Below, in pieces: positions 42,564 through 51,213 of a stretch of DNA of 56,713 nt. The stretch spans positions 1 to 56,713 of the forward strand of contig JBGPBV010000031.1 of NCBI GenBank assembly GCA_041481445.1, given 5' to 3'. The first letter of the stretch is position 1; every line of letters starts with the position of its first letter. The position numbers and the translations under genes were made by a program. The notes beneath the pieces were generated by a model. That model was not told the DNA's origin. It searched no databases and saw only the letters and a list, made by a program, of their open reading frames with translations. Source of the DNA: AA29 sp041481445 (lineage in GTDB: Bacteria; Acidobacteriota; Vicinamibacteria; Fen-336).

Positions 42564-43634
42564 TCACGTGGGTCGCCGGTACTTCGCCATGAGATCCCGG
42601 CCGTACTCCTTCTCGGCCAGGTGGACGTTGTGCGCCCGGCACATCAGGCGCATGTTCTCCGGAGAGCGGTCGCCCCCGCGGGCATGGCCCTCCAAGTGAT
42701 GGAATTCCAGCCGCTCGCGAGCGCGACAGCGTCTCCCGTCGTCGTCCACGTAGCGACACCGGCCGCCGTCACGAGCGTGGACGATCCGCCGCACCGCCGC
42801 CGGAATGTAGCGTGACGATGACGCCATTGTGTTCGCCTTGGCGAGCGTCTTCCGCGGCGCACTCGTCCGCGCGAACCGGCGGGCTTCGAGGCGCTGGAGC
42901 TTCTCCGTTACCGCCGCCTCGATGATGCTGGCCAGATCACCGTCACGGACCGAATGCCGCATCAGCGCCTGCAACCGCTGGAGCTTGGCCCGAAACGCCG
43001 CGCTGGCCGTGAACTGAACCATGTAGCGTGCCGGCGCGAGAGGTTGCACGACGGCCGCTCGCACTGATGGGGGCACGGCGGAGGTGGGAACTCGGTCCGG
43101 ACCGAGTTCGAGCGTGGCGCTGGCAGGGGCGGCGGCCGGCGAGACCAGGCTCGAGGCCGCTCGAGGTTCGGGCTGTTTCCGAATGAGCGCCGGCACATCC
43201 GCGCGCGGTGCCAGCTCGGCCACCAGCTCGCAGATCTCGCGCTTCGATTTGTGGACGGCCCGCGCGAGCAGATCCTCTCGATTCGCATCGGTCAGATGCG
43301 GTACGAGCTTGGCGACACCGCTGAGGTGATGCCGGCCATCGGCCAGCATCGCGAGGAGCAGGGGGCAGGTCCGCGCGGCGCGCGCCACCGTGATGCGCAG
43401 GTACGCCTCGTGTTCGGAGAGGTGCAGGATGTCCGTGCAATACTCGAACATCGACGGGACGGCCTCGCGCGCGTACAGGCGGCGCTGGTCGACTTCGCCG
43501 ATGTGGGCGATCAGCTCCGATTCGCTGCGCCGCGATCGACGGAGCAGTTCCGCCAGCCGACGGAGAAGGTCGTCGTCGGACAGCGATCGAAGATCGACGA
43601 CAAGATCGTCGCTCGGGAACGAGGCGAGACGCAT
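42564..43634 (-). CDS. HNH endonuclease of the multicopy DUF222-like type
   Basis: A 356-residue protein. The N-terminal helical region (about 15-150: LSDDDLLRRLAELLRRSRRSESELIAHIGEVDQRRLY) resembles those of DUF222/HNH proteins. A linker at about 155-200 is rich in Ala and Pro. A second helical block (VQFTASAAFRAKLQRLQALMRHSV) and RYIPAAVRRIVHARDGGRCRYV lead into the C-terminal HNH nuclease with FHHLEGHARGGDRSPENMRLMCRAHNVHLA, zinc cysteines in GRCRYVDDDGRRC. GGAGGGAG precedes the ATG at 43634. A 22-bp palindrome (43088-43109) lies in frame in the linker (residues about 176-182) and a second copy lies upstream at 43744. Such proteins are often multicopy; their role is unknown. Confidence 0.9.
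   Translation of the reverse strand: MRLASFPSDDLVVDLRSLSDDDLLRRLAELLRRSRRSESELIAHIGEVDQRRLYAREAVPSMFEYCTDILHLSEHEAYLRITVARAARTCPLLLAMLADGRHHLSGVAKLVPHLTDANREDLLARAVHKSKREICELVAELAPRADVPALIRKQPEPRAASSLVSPAAAPASATLELGPDRVPTSAVPPSVRAAVVQPLAPARYMVQFTASAAFRAKLQRLQALMRHSVRDGDLASIIEAAVTEKLQRLEARRFARTSAPRKTLAKANTMASSSRYIPAAVRRIVHARDGGRCRYVDDDGRRCRARERLEFHHLEGHARGGDRSPENMRLMCRAHNVHLAEKEYGRDLMAKYRRPT
43088..43109. repeat. Family 3 palindrome inside the HNH gene
   Basis: A perfect 22-bp palindrome whose 18-bp core is ACTCGGTCCGGACCGAGT. It is read in frame in the HNH protein as ELGPDRVP, in the Ala/Pro linker between the helical N-terminus and the nuclease half. The same core occurs at 43744-43763 and 56690-56711. 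Confidence 0.9.
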
Positions 43635-43743
43635 GACTCCCTCCAAGAGCGCCGCACGGGGAGAGCGTGCCCGCCATGTGCACGGTGCCACCGATGTCGG
43701 TCGGGGCAGGTCCGGTGTTCGGTCTCAATCGAGCGGCCCCCTC

Positions 43744-43763
43744 AACTCGGTCCGGACCGAGTT
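43744..43763. repeat. Family 3 palindrome between truB and the HNH gene
   Basis: A perfect 20-bp palindrome with the same core as 43088-43109 and also followed by TCG on the plus strand. It sits 110 bp upstream of the HNH start and 23 bp after the truB stop. It could serve as an operator or cut site for the HNH protein, or as a weak terminator; no T-run is next to it. Confidence 0.9.
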
Positions 43764-43786
43764 CGCGCGTGCCCGCTGACCCTCGA

Positions 43787-44704
43787 CTAGCCCGCTGGAT
43801 CGAGCAGCACGATCTCCGGATGCAGGACGGGATCGATCGGGAGCTCGCGCGAGACGCCGAGCGCGCGCGGAACCGCCACGGCCACGAGCGCCCCCGAATC
43901 GTCGAGGACGCGCAGGCGGGGACCGGGGGCGGTGGGATAGCCGCCCACCAGCGCGGGAGCGGCGAGGTCCCGGCCGTGGCGCAACGCGGCCCGGCCTTCG
44001 GGCGTGACCGTGACCGCGGGCAGCTCTGGGAGAAGAGCCCGCATCGGGACCAGGGAGTCGCGGCCGCGGCGCGGCACGTCTTCCCAGCTCACGGCCTCCT
44101 CTTCCCCGAACGCGCCGCTCCGCGATCGGCGGAGGGCGACGAGGTGCGCGCCGGTGCCCAGCAACTGGCCGAGATCGCGGGCCACGGCCCGTACGTAGGT
44201 GCCGGCCCCGCACCGTACCCGCACGTCCACACGGTCGCCGCTCAAGGCCAGGACATCGATCGCATGGATCACCACCGGAACCGCCGCGCGGTCCACTTCG
44301 ACTCCGCGCCGGGCGAGGTCGTAGAGGCGCTCGCCGCCGGATCGCTTGGCGGAATATGCGGGCGGGACCTGCATCGTCTCCCCCACCAGCGTGCGGCAGG
44401 CGCCCTCCACCTGCTCCAGGGCCACCGTGACCGCCCGCGGCGCGAAGAGGGGCTGGCCGGTGACGTCGTCGGTGGTGGTCGCGAACCCCAGGCGGACGGT
44501 CGCGAGGTATGTCTTCTCGCCCGCGGACAGGAACCGGGCCAGCCGCGTGGCCTTCCCCACGCACACCGGGAGCACGCCCGTGGCGAAGGGATCGAGCGTC
44601 CCGGTGTGGCCGACCCGGCGGAGGCCGAGGCTCCGGCGCACATGGTCCACCACGTCGTGCGAGGTAGGGCCGGCGGGCTTGTCCACCACCAGCACGCCGT
44701 CCAC
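43787..44704 (-). CDS. truB: tRNA pseudouridine(55) synthase TruB
   Basis: A 305-residue enzyme that converts U55 of the tRNA T-loop to pseudouridine. The family core is present: DGVLVVDKPAGPTSHDVV, the catalytic Asp in RVGHTGTLDPFATGVLPVCVGKATRL, and QVPPAYSAKRSGGERLYDLARRG, CGAGTYVRAVARDLG. The C-terminal extension is short. The GTG at 44704 lies 4 bp after the rbfA stop and starts just before the conserved block; a longer reading to 44758 would overlap rbfA. Part of the infB-to-truB translation gene string with rbfA. Confidence 0.96.
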   Translation of the reverse strand: MDGVLVVDKPAGPTSHDVVDHVRRSLGLRRVGHTGTLDPFATGVLPVCVGKATRLARFLSAGEKTYLATVRLGFATTTDDVTGQPLFAPRAVTVALEQVEGACRTLVGETMQVPPAYSAKRSGGERLYDLARRGVEVDRAAVPVVIHAIDVLALSGDRVDVRVRCGAGTYVRAVARDLGQLLGTGAHLVALRRSRSGAFGEEEAVSWEDVPRRGRDSLVPMRALLPELPAVTVTPEGRAALRHGRDLAAPALVGGYPTAPGPRLRVLDDSGALVAVAVPRALGVSRELPIDPVLHPEIVLLDPAG

Positions 44705-44708
44705 GGCG

Positions 44709-45086
44709 CTACTCGTCGTCGTCTTCGGGCTCGCCGGACGCGGGCGCGGCGCGGCCAATCTCGGCCAGCAGCTCCGCCACGCGGTTGCTGGCCTCGAGGC
44801 CCGCGTCGTAGTGGAAGACGAGCTCGGGAGTGTGGCGCAGGCGCAGGCTCTGGCCCAGGGAGCGCCGCAGGAACCCCGCGGCCTGCTTGAGCCCGGTCAG
44901 GGTCGCCTGGCGCTGTTTCTCGGTACCGAGAACTCCCACGTACACGCGGGCGGTGCGGAGGTCGGGAGTCACGTCGACACGGGTGACGGTGACGAACCCG
45001 ATGCGCGGGTCCTTCAGCTCGCCCGCGATGAGCTGGGCGACCTCCTCGCGGAGCTCCTCGCCCAGCCGCTCCGTACGGCGGGTCAC
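44709..45086 (-). CDS. rbfA: 30S ribosome-binding factor RbfA
   Basis: A 125-residue KH-fold assembly factor for the 30S subunit: TERLGEELREEVAQLIAGELKDPRIGFVTVTRVDVTPDLRTARVYVGVLG, then LTGLKQAAGFLRRSLGQSLRLRHTPELVFHYD, both diagnostic. The GTG start overlaps the stop of the DUF503 gene by 4 bases (GTGA), so the two are coupled. A Glu/Asp-rich tail ends the protein. Confidence 0.96.
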   Translation of the reverse strand: MTRRTERLGEELREEVAQLIAGELKDPRIGFVTVTRVDVTPDLRTARVYVGVLGTEKQRQATLTGLKQAAGFLRRSLGQSLRLRHTPELVFHYDAGLEASNRVAELLAEIGRAAPASGEPEDDDE

Positions 45087-45364
45087 AGGATCTCCGTGCT
45101 CGCGTCCAGGACCTGGATGTCGCGGGCGCGCTCGGCCTCTCCAGCCACGCTCTGCAGCGTGGACTCGAGGTGGCCGTGGTCGGTGTTCACGGACACCACG
45201 GCCAGGCGGGCGCGCTGCCAGAGGTCCTGGTGCTCGACCTCGGCGATGGAGACGTTGAAGCGGTTGCGGATCCGGGTCTCGAGGCTGCGCAGGGCCTGCC
45301 GCTTGTCCTTGAGGGAGCGCGCGCCCGGGAAGTGCAGATCGAGGGTCAGGAGCCCGATGACCAT
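45083..45364 (-). CDS. DUF503 (YlxP-like) family protein
   Basis: A 93-residue protein of the DUF503/YlxP family: VIGLLTLDLHFPGARSLKDKRQALRSLETRIRNRFNVSIAEVEHQDLWQRARLAVVSVNTD matches the whole family length. It is usually encoded between infB and rbfA in other bacteria, as here with one membrane protein gene interposed. Its function is unknown; a role in ribosome assembly is presumed from the company it keeps. Its stop overlaps the rbfA start. Confidence 0.95.
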   Translation of the reverse strand: MVIGLLTLDLHFPGARSLKDKRQALRSLETRIRNRFNVSIAEVEHQDLWQRARLAVVSVNTDHGHLESTLQSVAGEAERARDIQVLDASTEIL

Positions 45365-45522
45365 GGACCCATTCTAGGCCACCGGGCGGCGAGGCCGGCC
45401 GCCGGCCTTCCCCGCCACTTCGGCCGTCTCGGCGATGGCAACGGCACGTCGCCCTTCCGGCAACGACCGCCGGTCTGGCGACGGCGACGACGAGCGCGGG
45501 GACGAAGACCGGTGAGAGAGGC

Positions 45523-46599
45523 TCAGACGACGAAGACGCCGAAGGCCCAGCAGAGGAGGGCGTTCGCCGTCGCCATCGTGAAGTCGTCGGTGCCCCGCGG
45601 CGAGAGCAGCTCGAGGAAGGTGTTGGACACCGACAGCACCACGGCCAGGCCCACCCAGGACAGGGGGAGATGGTTCGCGCTCACCGCCCACAGGCAGAGG
45701 ACCAGGGAGGCGACGAACGCGGCCCAGGTCCCCGCGACCGACTTGCGGTTGACGTCTCCGAGGCCCCAGACCCGGAGCTTCTGCTTGCCGAAGAGGGAGC
45801 CCACGATCTCGGAGGAGGCGTCCGCCGCGGTGTACGAGCCCCAGATGAGGATGAACAGCGTGGCGAAGGTCCGCGGCGGAAAGTGCGCGGTGAGCCCGAT
45901 CCCGATGGGGACCATCACGAACTTGAAGACGCTCCACAGGGTCGTGATGAGGAGGCAGTTGGCTCGGGCCAGACCGCCGTCCATCACGCGCGACTGGGCG
46001 CCCCAGAACATCCGGGCCAGGAACCCGCTCGAGTAGTAGAGGGCCAGGGCGACCCAGCTGAAGATGACGGCGTCCACCAGGCTGTCCTGCAGGAAGGCGG
46101 TGAGGAACCCGGGGCCGGGATCGGCGGCGATGCGCGAATAGAGGTAGTAGAAGCCGGCCATCTGGAGGACGATGAAGCGCCCGCGGCGCCCGATCATGTC
46201 CGTGATGCGGATGCGCCGTTCGGAGTACCGCGCCAGGAGCGCGGCCACGTCGTAGGGGGCGTCCATCCGGGAGGAGAAGGCCTGGCGCCGCTCCTCCTTG
46301 GAGAACCCGACCCACCAGCGCAGGAGCGCCGTCTTCACGCCCCACCAGATCACTCCCCACAGGATCGAGAAGAACAGGAACCCGAAGACGAGCCGCCCCA
46401 CGGCGCGCCCGTCCAGCCGGTAATCGCGGAAGAGGAAGCCGTCGCTGGGCCGTGTGACCAGCAACGTCGCCCACAGGATCGTGAGCGCCATCGTGTACAC
46501 GAGGGAGCCGAGGAACACGCGGTCGGCGGTCCCGCGGCGCGCCGAGGGCACGGCGACGGGCACGGGGTCGCGGGCGGACGCGGTCAATGTGTCAGCCAT
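45523..46599 (-). CDS. Membrane protein related to CTP-dependent dolichol/phytol kinases (SEC59/VTE5/DGK1-like)
   Basis: A 358-residue membrane protein with about 8 helices. The C-terminal half has AADASSEIVGSLFGKQKLRVWGLGDVNRKSVAGTWAAFVASL and later NTFLELLSPRGTDDFTMATANAL, the two motifs of the CTP-dependent prenol-kinase/cytidylyltransferase group, in the order seen in VTE5 and SEC59. The N-terminal 150 residues are extra to that core and include a loop with YSERRIRITDMIGRRGRF. It may phosphorylate a polyprenol or diacylglycerol; the substrate is unknown. It interrupts the usual infB-ylxP-rbfA order. Confidence 0.75.
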   Translation of the reverse strand: MADTLTASARDPVPVAVPSARRGTADRVFLGSLVYTMALTILWATLLVTRPSDGFLFRDYRLDGRAVGRLVFGFLFFSILWGVIWWGVKTALLRWWVGFSKEERRQAFSSRMDAPYDVAALLARYSERRIRITDMIGRRGRFIVLQMAGFYYLYSRIAADPGPGFLTAFLQDSLVDAVIFSWVALALYYSSGFLARMFWGAQSRVMDGGLARANCLLITTLWSVFKFVMVPIGIGLTAHFPPRTFATLFILIWGSYTAADASSEIVGSLFGKQKLRVWGLGDVNRKSVAGTWAAFVASLVLCLWAVSANHLPLSWVGLAVVLSVSNTFLELLSPRGTDDFTMATANALLCWAFGVFVV

Positions 46600-46717
46600 G
46601 TGGCGGCGAGATGATAGACGAATGACATCCCGCCAACGTTCCGCCTGAAAGCGTTGTCAGACGTGCGGGAGACCGGCCGGCGTTCTCCGCCGAAGGCCCG
46701 GTCCGGCGCCGGAGACG

Positions 46718-49666
46718 CTACTCCAGCGTCTCCTTCACCTTCTCCGTCGTGAAGAACTCGATCACGTCGCCGGGCTTGACGTCGTTGTAGCCGGCGATCC
46801 CGATGCCGCACTCCACGCCAGCCTTGACCTCGCTGGCGTCGTCCTTGAACCGCTTGAGGGACGACACGCGGCCGGTGTGGATCACGACGTTGTCGCGCAG
46901 CAGGCGGACCTGGGCCTGGCGGTTCACCTTGCCGTCGGTGACGTAGGAGCCGGCGATGGTGCCGACCTTGGAGATCTTGAAGGTGTCGCGCACCTCGGCC
47001 GCGCCCAGCCGCACCTCGCGGATGGTCGGCTCGAGCAGGCCCTCCATGGCCTTCTTGATGTCCTCGACCGCGTCGTAGATGACGGTGTAGAGCCGGATCT
47101 CCACCTTGTCACGCTCGGCGGCGTCCGCCGCCTTGCGCTCCGGCCGCACGTTGAAGCCGATGACGACGGCGTTGGAGGCGGCGGCCAGGAGCACGTCGCC
47201 CTCGCTGATCGCGCCCGCGCCGGAGCGGATCACGCGCAGCTTGATCTTGTCCTGGGGCAGCTTCAGGAGCTGGTCGCTCACCGCCTCGACCGAGCCCTGG
47301 ACGTCGGCCTTCACCACCAGGGGCAGCTCCTGGAGCTGGCCCTCCGCGATGGCGCGGCCGAGGTCCTCGAGGCGGATCTTGGACGAGGCCGCCATCGCCT
47401 TCTCGCGCAGCTTGAGCTGGCGGAACTGCACGATCGACTGCGCCTTGAGCTGGTCGGTGACCACCATGAACTGGTCACCCGGCTCCGGCAGCGTCTGCAG
47501 GCCGAGGATCTCGACCGGCGTGGCCGGACCGGCGTCCTTGAGCCGCGCGCCGTGGTCGTCGTTGAGCGCGCGCACCTTCCCCGCCACCGCCCCCGCCACC
47601 ACGGTGTCCCCCACCTTCAGGGTGCCGTCCTGGACGAGGATCGTGGCCACCGGGCCGCGGCCCTTGTCCAGGCGCGCCTCCAGGACGGTGCCGATCGCCG
47701 GCTTCTTGGGGTTGGCCTTGAGCTCCTGGAGGTCGGCCACGAGGAGCAGCATCTCCAGGAGCTGGTCCAGGTTCTGCTTCTTCTTGGCGGACACGTTCAC
47801 GAACACGGTGGTGCCGCCCCACTCCTCGGGCATGAGCCCGCGGTCGGAGAGCTGCTGCTTGACGCGGTCCGGCTGCGCGTCCGCCTTGTCGATCTTGTTC
47901 ACCGCGACCACGATGGGCACCCCCGCCGCCTTGGCGTGGTCCATGGCCTCCACTGTCTGCGGCATCACGCCGTCGTCGGCCGCCACCACGAGGACGACCA
48001 CGTCCGTGACCTTGGCCCCGCGGGCCCGCATCAACGTGAAGGCCTCGTGGCCGGGGGTGTCGAGGAAGACGACCTTTCGGTTGCCCACGTCGACGTGGTA
48101 GGCGCCGATGTGCTGGGTGATCCCGCCCGCCTCGCCCGCCGCCACCGACGTCTCGCGGATGGCGTCGAGCAGCGACGTCTTGCCGTGGTCGACGTGGCCC
48201 ATGACCGTGACCACGGGCGCGCGCGGGAGGAGGTCCTCCGGCTTGCTGTCGTGCGTCTGGACCTCGACCACCTCCTCCTCGAACGACTGGATGGAGGCCT
48301 CGTAGCCGAACTCGCGTGAGATCTCGATGGCGAGCTGGGGATCTAGGGTCTGGTTGACGGTGGCCATGATCCCGCGCTGGATGAGGGCCTTGATGATGTC
48401 GCGGCCCTTGACGTCCTCCATCTTCTCGCCCAGCTCCTTGACCGTCACGCCTTCCGTCAGCGTGATCTTGCGGGGCGGGCCGGTGTAGACCGGCCGCTCG
48501 TCCTTCACCGGCGGAGGCAGGATCTGCCGGCGGTCCTGCTTGCGCGGGGCGGGACGGCCGGACGGACGAATGGACGGCGGCGGCGCGGGGCGTCCGGGGA
48601 TCGGCGAGACCGGGCGCATGCCCGAGGGCGAGGCCGGACGGGCCCCCATCCCCCCGCCCACGGCGTGGGGCGAGCGCGGCAGCGTTCCCGGGGTCACCGG
48701 ATGCGGCGTGGCCGCCGTCGGGTGCGGACCGATCGGCCGCGGCGGCGGGATCGGGCGGGGCGGCGCGATCGGACGCACCGGACGCGGGATCATGCCCGAA
48801 GCGGCCGGAGTCGGACGCGCGGCGATGGTGGCCCCCGCGGGCGGAGCGGGAGCGGGAGCGGTCGCCGGGGGGGCGGCCGCCGGAGCCGCGGCCGGAGCGG
48901 CGGCCGCGACCGGGGCGGGCGCGGGCGGCGCGGGCGGCGCCGGCGGCGTGGGCGGTGCGATCGGGCGCACCGGCCCGGTCACGCGCGGAGGCGCGGCGGG
49001 CGGGCGGAGGATCGGGGCCGGCGTCGCCACCGCGAACGCGGCGGCGGCGGGCGACACCGCGGGAGGAACCGCGTGGGCGGCGTGGGCGGCGGGCGCGGGG
49101 GCGCTGGCGGGCGCGGCGGCCGGCGCCTCCTCCACCTCCGTCGCCTCCTCCCCTTCCTCCCCTTCCTCCCCTTCCTCCTCTTCCTCCTCGAACTCGTCGA
49201 GCGGCGGCGGCGGCGGGGTGGCCACCTTGGGGGCGAGGCGCGGCGCGCCCGGCGCGTGCAGGAGCGCCGGCGGCGGCTCGTCGACCGCGACCGCGGTCTT
49301 GGCCTTGCGCTCCGCCTCCAGCTCCTTCTCGGTCTTCTTGCCCTTGCCCGCCTTCCGGGCGGCGGCGGCCTCGGCGGCGGCGGCGGCGGCCCGCTCACGC
49401 TCCTCGCGCTCGGCGGCGATCTTCGCCGCCTGGGCCTGCTCCTGCAGCTCGCGCTCCGCCTCGTCCTCTTCGCTGCCGTAGATGCGGCGCTTGCGCGCGG
49501 TCAGCGCGTCGATCTTGAGCGCGCGCTTGAGCTTGTCCGCGGTGTCCTCGTCCACGGAGCTCGACGCCGTCTTGACGTCGACGCCCAGCTTCTTGAGACG
49601 ATCGATGACTTCCTGACTCGGGAGACCCAGGTCTCTCGCGAGCTGGAAGACCCTAACGTTCCCCAT
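46718..49666 (-). CDS. infB: Translation initiation factor IF-2
   Basis: A 982-residue GTPase that places initiator tRNA on the 30S subunit. The IF2N domain (GNVRVFQLARDLGLPSQEVIDRLKKLGVDVK) is followed by a charged helix and a very long Ala/Pro linker (about 140-390), then a second IF2N-like segment (TEGVTVKELGEKMEDVKGRDIIKALI). The G domain starts with VTVMGHVDHGKTSLLDAIR near residue 490, then DTPGHEAFTLMRARGA and NKIDKADAQPD; domains II-IV follow. The start at 49666 overlaps the end of nusA by 14 bp. Longer than typical (about 890 in E. coli) because of the linker. Confidence 0.98.
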   Translation of the reverse strand: MGNVRVFQLARDLGLPSQEVIDRLKKLGVDVKTASSSVDEDTADKLKRALKIDALTARKRRIYGSEEDEAERELQEQAQAAKIAAEREERERAAAAAAEAAAARKAGKGKKTEKELEAERKAKTAVAVDEPPPALLHAPGAPRLAPKVATPPPPPLDEFEEEEEEGEEGEEGEEATEVEEAPAAAPASAPAPAAHAAHAVPPAVSPAAAAFAVATPAPILRPPAAPPRVTGPVRPIAPPTPPAPPAPPAPAPVAAAAPAAAPAAAPPATAPAPAPPAGATIAARPTPAASGMIPRPVRPIAPPRPIPPPRPIGPHPTAATPHPVTPGTLPRSPHAVGGGMGARPASPSGMRPVSPIPGRPAPPPSIRPSGRPAPRKQDRRQILPPPVKDERPVYTGPPRKITLTEGVTVKELGEKMEDVKGRDIIKALIQRGIMATVNQTLDPQLAIEISREFGYEASIQSFEEEVVEVQTHDSKPEDLLPRAPVVTVMGHVDHGKTSLLDAIRETSVAAGEAGGITQHIGAYHVDVGNRKVVFLDTPGHEAFTLMRARGAKVTDVVVLVVAADDGVMPQTVEAMDHAKAAGVPIVVAVNKIDKADAQPDRVKQQLSDRGLMPEEWGGTTVFVNVSAKKKQNLDQLLEMLLLVADLQELKANPKKPAIGTVLEARLDKGRGPVATILVQDGTLKVGDTVVAGAVAGKVRALNDDHGARLKDAGPATPVEILGLQTLPEPGDQFMVVTDQLKAQSIVQFRQLKLREKAMAASSKIRLEDLGRAIAEGQLQELPLVVKADVQGSVEAVSDQLLKLPQDKIKLRVIRSGAGAISEGDVLLAAASNAVVIGFNVRPERKAADAAERDKVEIRLYTVIYDAVEDIKKAMEGLLEPTIREVRLGAAEVRDTFKISKVGTIAGSYVTDGKVNRQAQVRLLRDNVVIHTGRVSSLKRFKDDASEVKAGVECGIGIAGYNDVKPGDVIEFFTTEKVKETLE

Positions 49667-51206
49667 CCGCCTTACCCCCCTGCCCCGACCCTTCCGCCAT
49701 GGCCTGTCCGGCCGGCTCCGCCGTCTCTTCCAGACCAGGGTCCGGCGCGGCCACCGGCGCCGTCTCCGCGCTCTCTTCGCCGTCGCCGGCGCCTTCGGCC
49801 GCTTGATCCGCCGCCGCCTGGTCCGCCGCCGCCTGCTCTTCGGCCAGGCGGCGCTCCTCCTCCGCCTGCTCGGCGGCCACGCGCTCGGCTTCCACGCGCT
49901 CGGCCTCGACCCGGGCCGCCTCCTCGGCGTCCTTCTTGTCCCACTCCGCCTTGGCCACGGTGGCGGCCTCGCGGATCTTCTCCGCCGTCTTGGGCCCCAC
50001 GCCCTCGACCTGCTGGAGGTCCTCGTCGCTCATCTCCAGGATGTGGCCGAGCCCGGCCACCCCGGCGTCGATGAGGCTCTGCGCGACCTTGTCCGAGATG
50101 CCGTGCCCCTCCAGCGACCGCAGCTCGGCGACGATGCGCTCCATGCGCGCCATCTCCGCCTCGACTTCCTGGCGCTTCTCCTCCTCGCTCTTGATGTCGA
50201 TGCGCCAGCCCACGAGCTTGGCGGCCAGGCGGACGTTCTGCCCCTTCTTGCCGATGGCCAGGCTGAGCTGCTTGTCCTCGACCACCACCTCCATGATCCG
50301 CTGCTCCTCGTCGAGGATGCTCACGCGGCTCACCTTGGCCGGGGAGAGGGCGTTGATCACGAAGCTGGTGGCGTCGTCGTTCCACTCCACGATGTCGATC
50401 TTCTCGCCGCGCAGCTCGCGGATGATGGACTGCACGCGCGTGCCCTTCATGCCCACGCAGGCCCCCACCGGGTCCACGTCCTTCTCGCGGGAGACGACGG
50501 CCACCTTGGCCCGCTCCCCCGCCTCCCGCACGCAGCCGCGGATCTGGACGGTGCCGTCGTAGATCTCGGGCACCTCCATCTCGAAGAGCTTGATGAGCAG
50601 GGCGGGATCGGTCCGGCTCACGACCACCTGCGGGCCCTTGGCCGACTTCAGGACCTTCACGATGGCCACGCGCACGCGGTCGCCCGTCTGGTAGGTCTCG
50701 GCCCGGCTCTGCTCCTTGCGGGGGAGCAGGGCCTCCGCCCGGCCGAGGTCGACCACGAAGTCGCCCATCTCCTGGCGCTTGATGATGCCGTTGATGACCT
50801 CGCCCACGCGGCCGGAGTACTCGGAGAAGACGTTGTCGCGCTCCGCCTCCCGGACCTTCTGGAAGATGACCTGCTTGGCGGTCTGGGCGGCGATGCGGCC
50901 GAGGATGTCCGTCGGCTTCGGGAACTCGATCTCCTGCCCGACTTCCGCCTCCGGGATGAGCTTCTGGGCCTCTTCCAGGCTGATCTGCGTCTCCGCGATC
51001 TCCACCGTTTCCACGATCTGCTTGACCGCGAACACCTCGATCTGGCCCGTCTCGTTGTTGAAGCGGCTGCGGAGGTCCTCGTTGTTCTTGTAGTACTTCT
51101 TCGACGCGGTGAGGATCGCGTCCTCGATGGCGGCGATGATGACGTCCGGGTTGATGTTCTTCTCCCGGCTGATCTGCTCGATCTGCTGCCTCAATTGGTT
51201 CGCCAT
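49653..51206 (-). CDS. nusA: Transcription termination/antitermination factor NusA
   Basis: A 517-residue RNA polymerase-binding factor. The N-terminal domain (QLRQQIEQISREKNINPDVIIAAIEDAILTASKKYYK), S1 domain (about 130-200, FSEYSGRVGEVINGIIKRQEMGDFVVDLG) and two KH domains (GACVGMKGTRVQSIIRELRGEKIDIVEW; LAIGKKGQNVRLAAKLVGWRIDI) are in order. A helix-hairpin-helix end (VEGVGPKTAEKIREAA) resembles the repeats in Gammaproteobacteria, followed by a Glu/Ala-rich tail from about 420. Starts 7 bp after rimP. The ylxR gene often found between nusA and infB is absent; infB overlaps. Confidence 0.97.
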   Translation of the reverse strand: MANQLRQQIEQISREKNINPDVIIAAIEDAILTASKKYYKNNEDLRSRFNNETGQIEVFAVKQIVETVEIAETQISLEEAQKLIPEAEVGQEIEFPKPTDILGRIAAQTAKQVIFQKVREAERDNVFSEYSGRVGEVINGIIKRQEMGDFVVDLGRAEALLPRKEQSRAETYQTGDRVRVAIVKVLKSAKGPQVVVSRTDPALLIKLFEMEVPEIYDGTVQIRGCVREAGERAKVAVVSREKDVDPVGACVGMKGTRVQSIIRELRGEKIDIVEWNDDATSFVINALSPAKVSRVSILDEEQRIMEVVVEDKQLSLAIGKKGQNVRLAAKLVGWRIDIKSEEEKRQEVEAEMARMERIVAELRSLEGHGISDKVAQSLIDAGVAGLGHILEMSDEDLQQVEGVGPKTAEKIREAATVAKAEWDKKDAEEAARVEAERVEAERVAAEQAEEERRLAEEQAAADQAAADQAAEGAGDGEESAETAPVAAPDPGLEETAEPAGQAMAEGSGQGGKADGER

Positions 51207-51213
51207 ATAAGGC

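Noticed and set aside
48940..49400. Arg/Pro-rich frames and tandem-looking repeats opposite the infB linker
   Set aside because: These are the shadow of the Ala/Pro-rich linker of IF-2; the repeats are codon-level low complexity, not a satellite or CRISPR.
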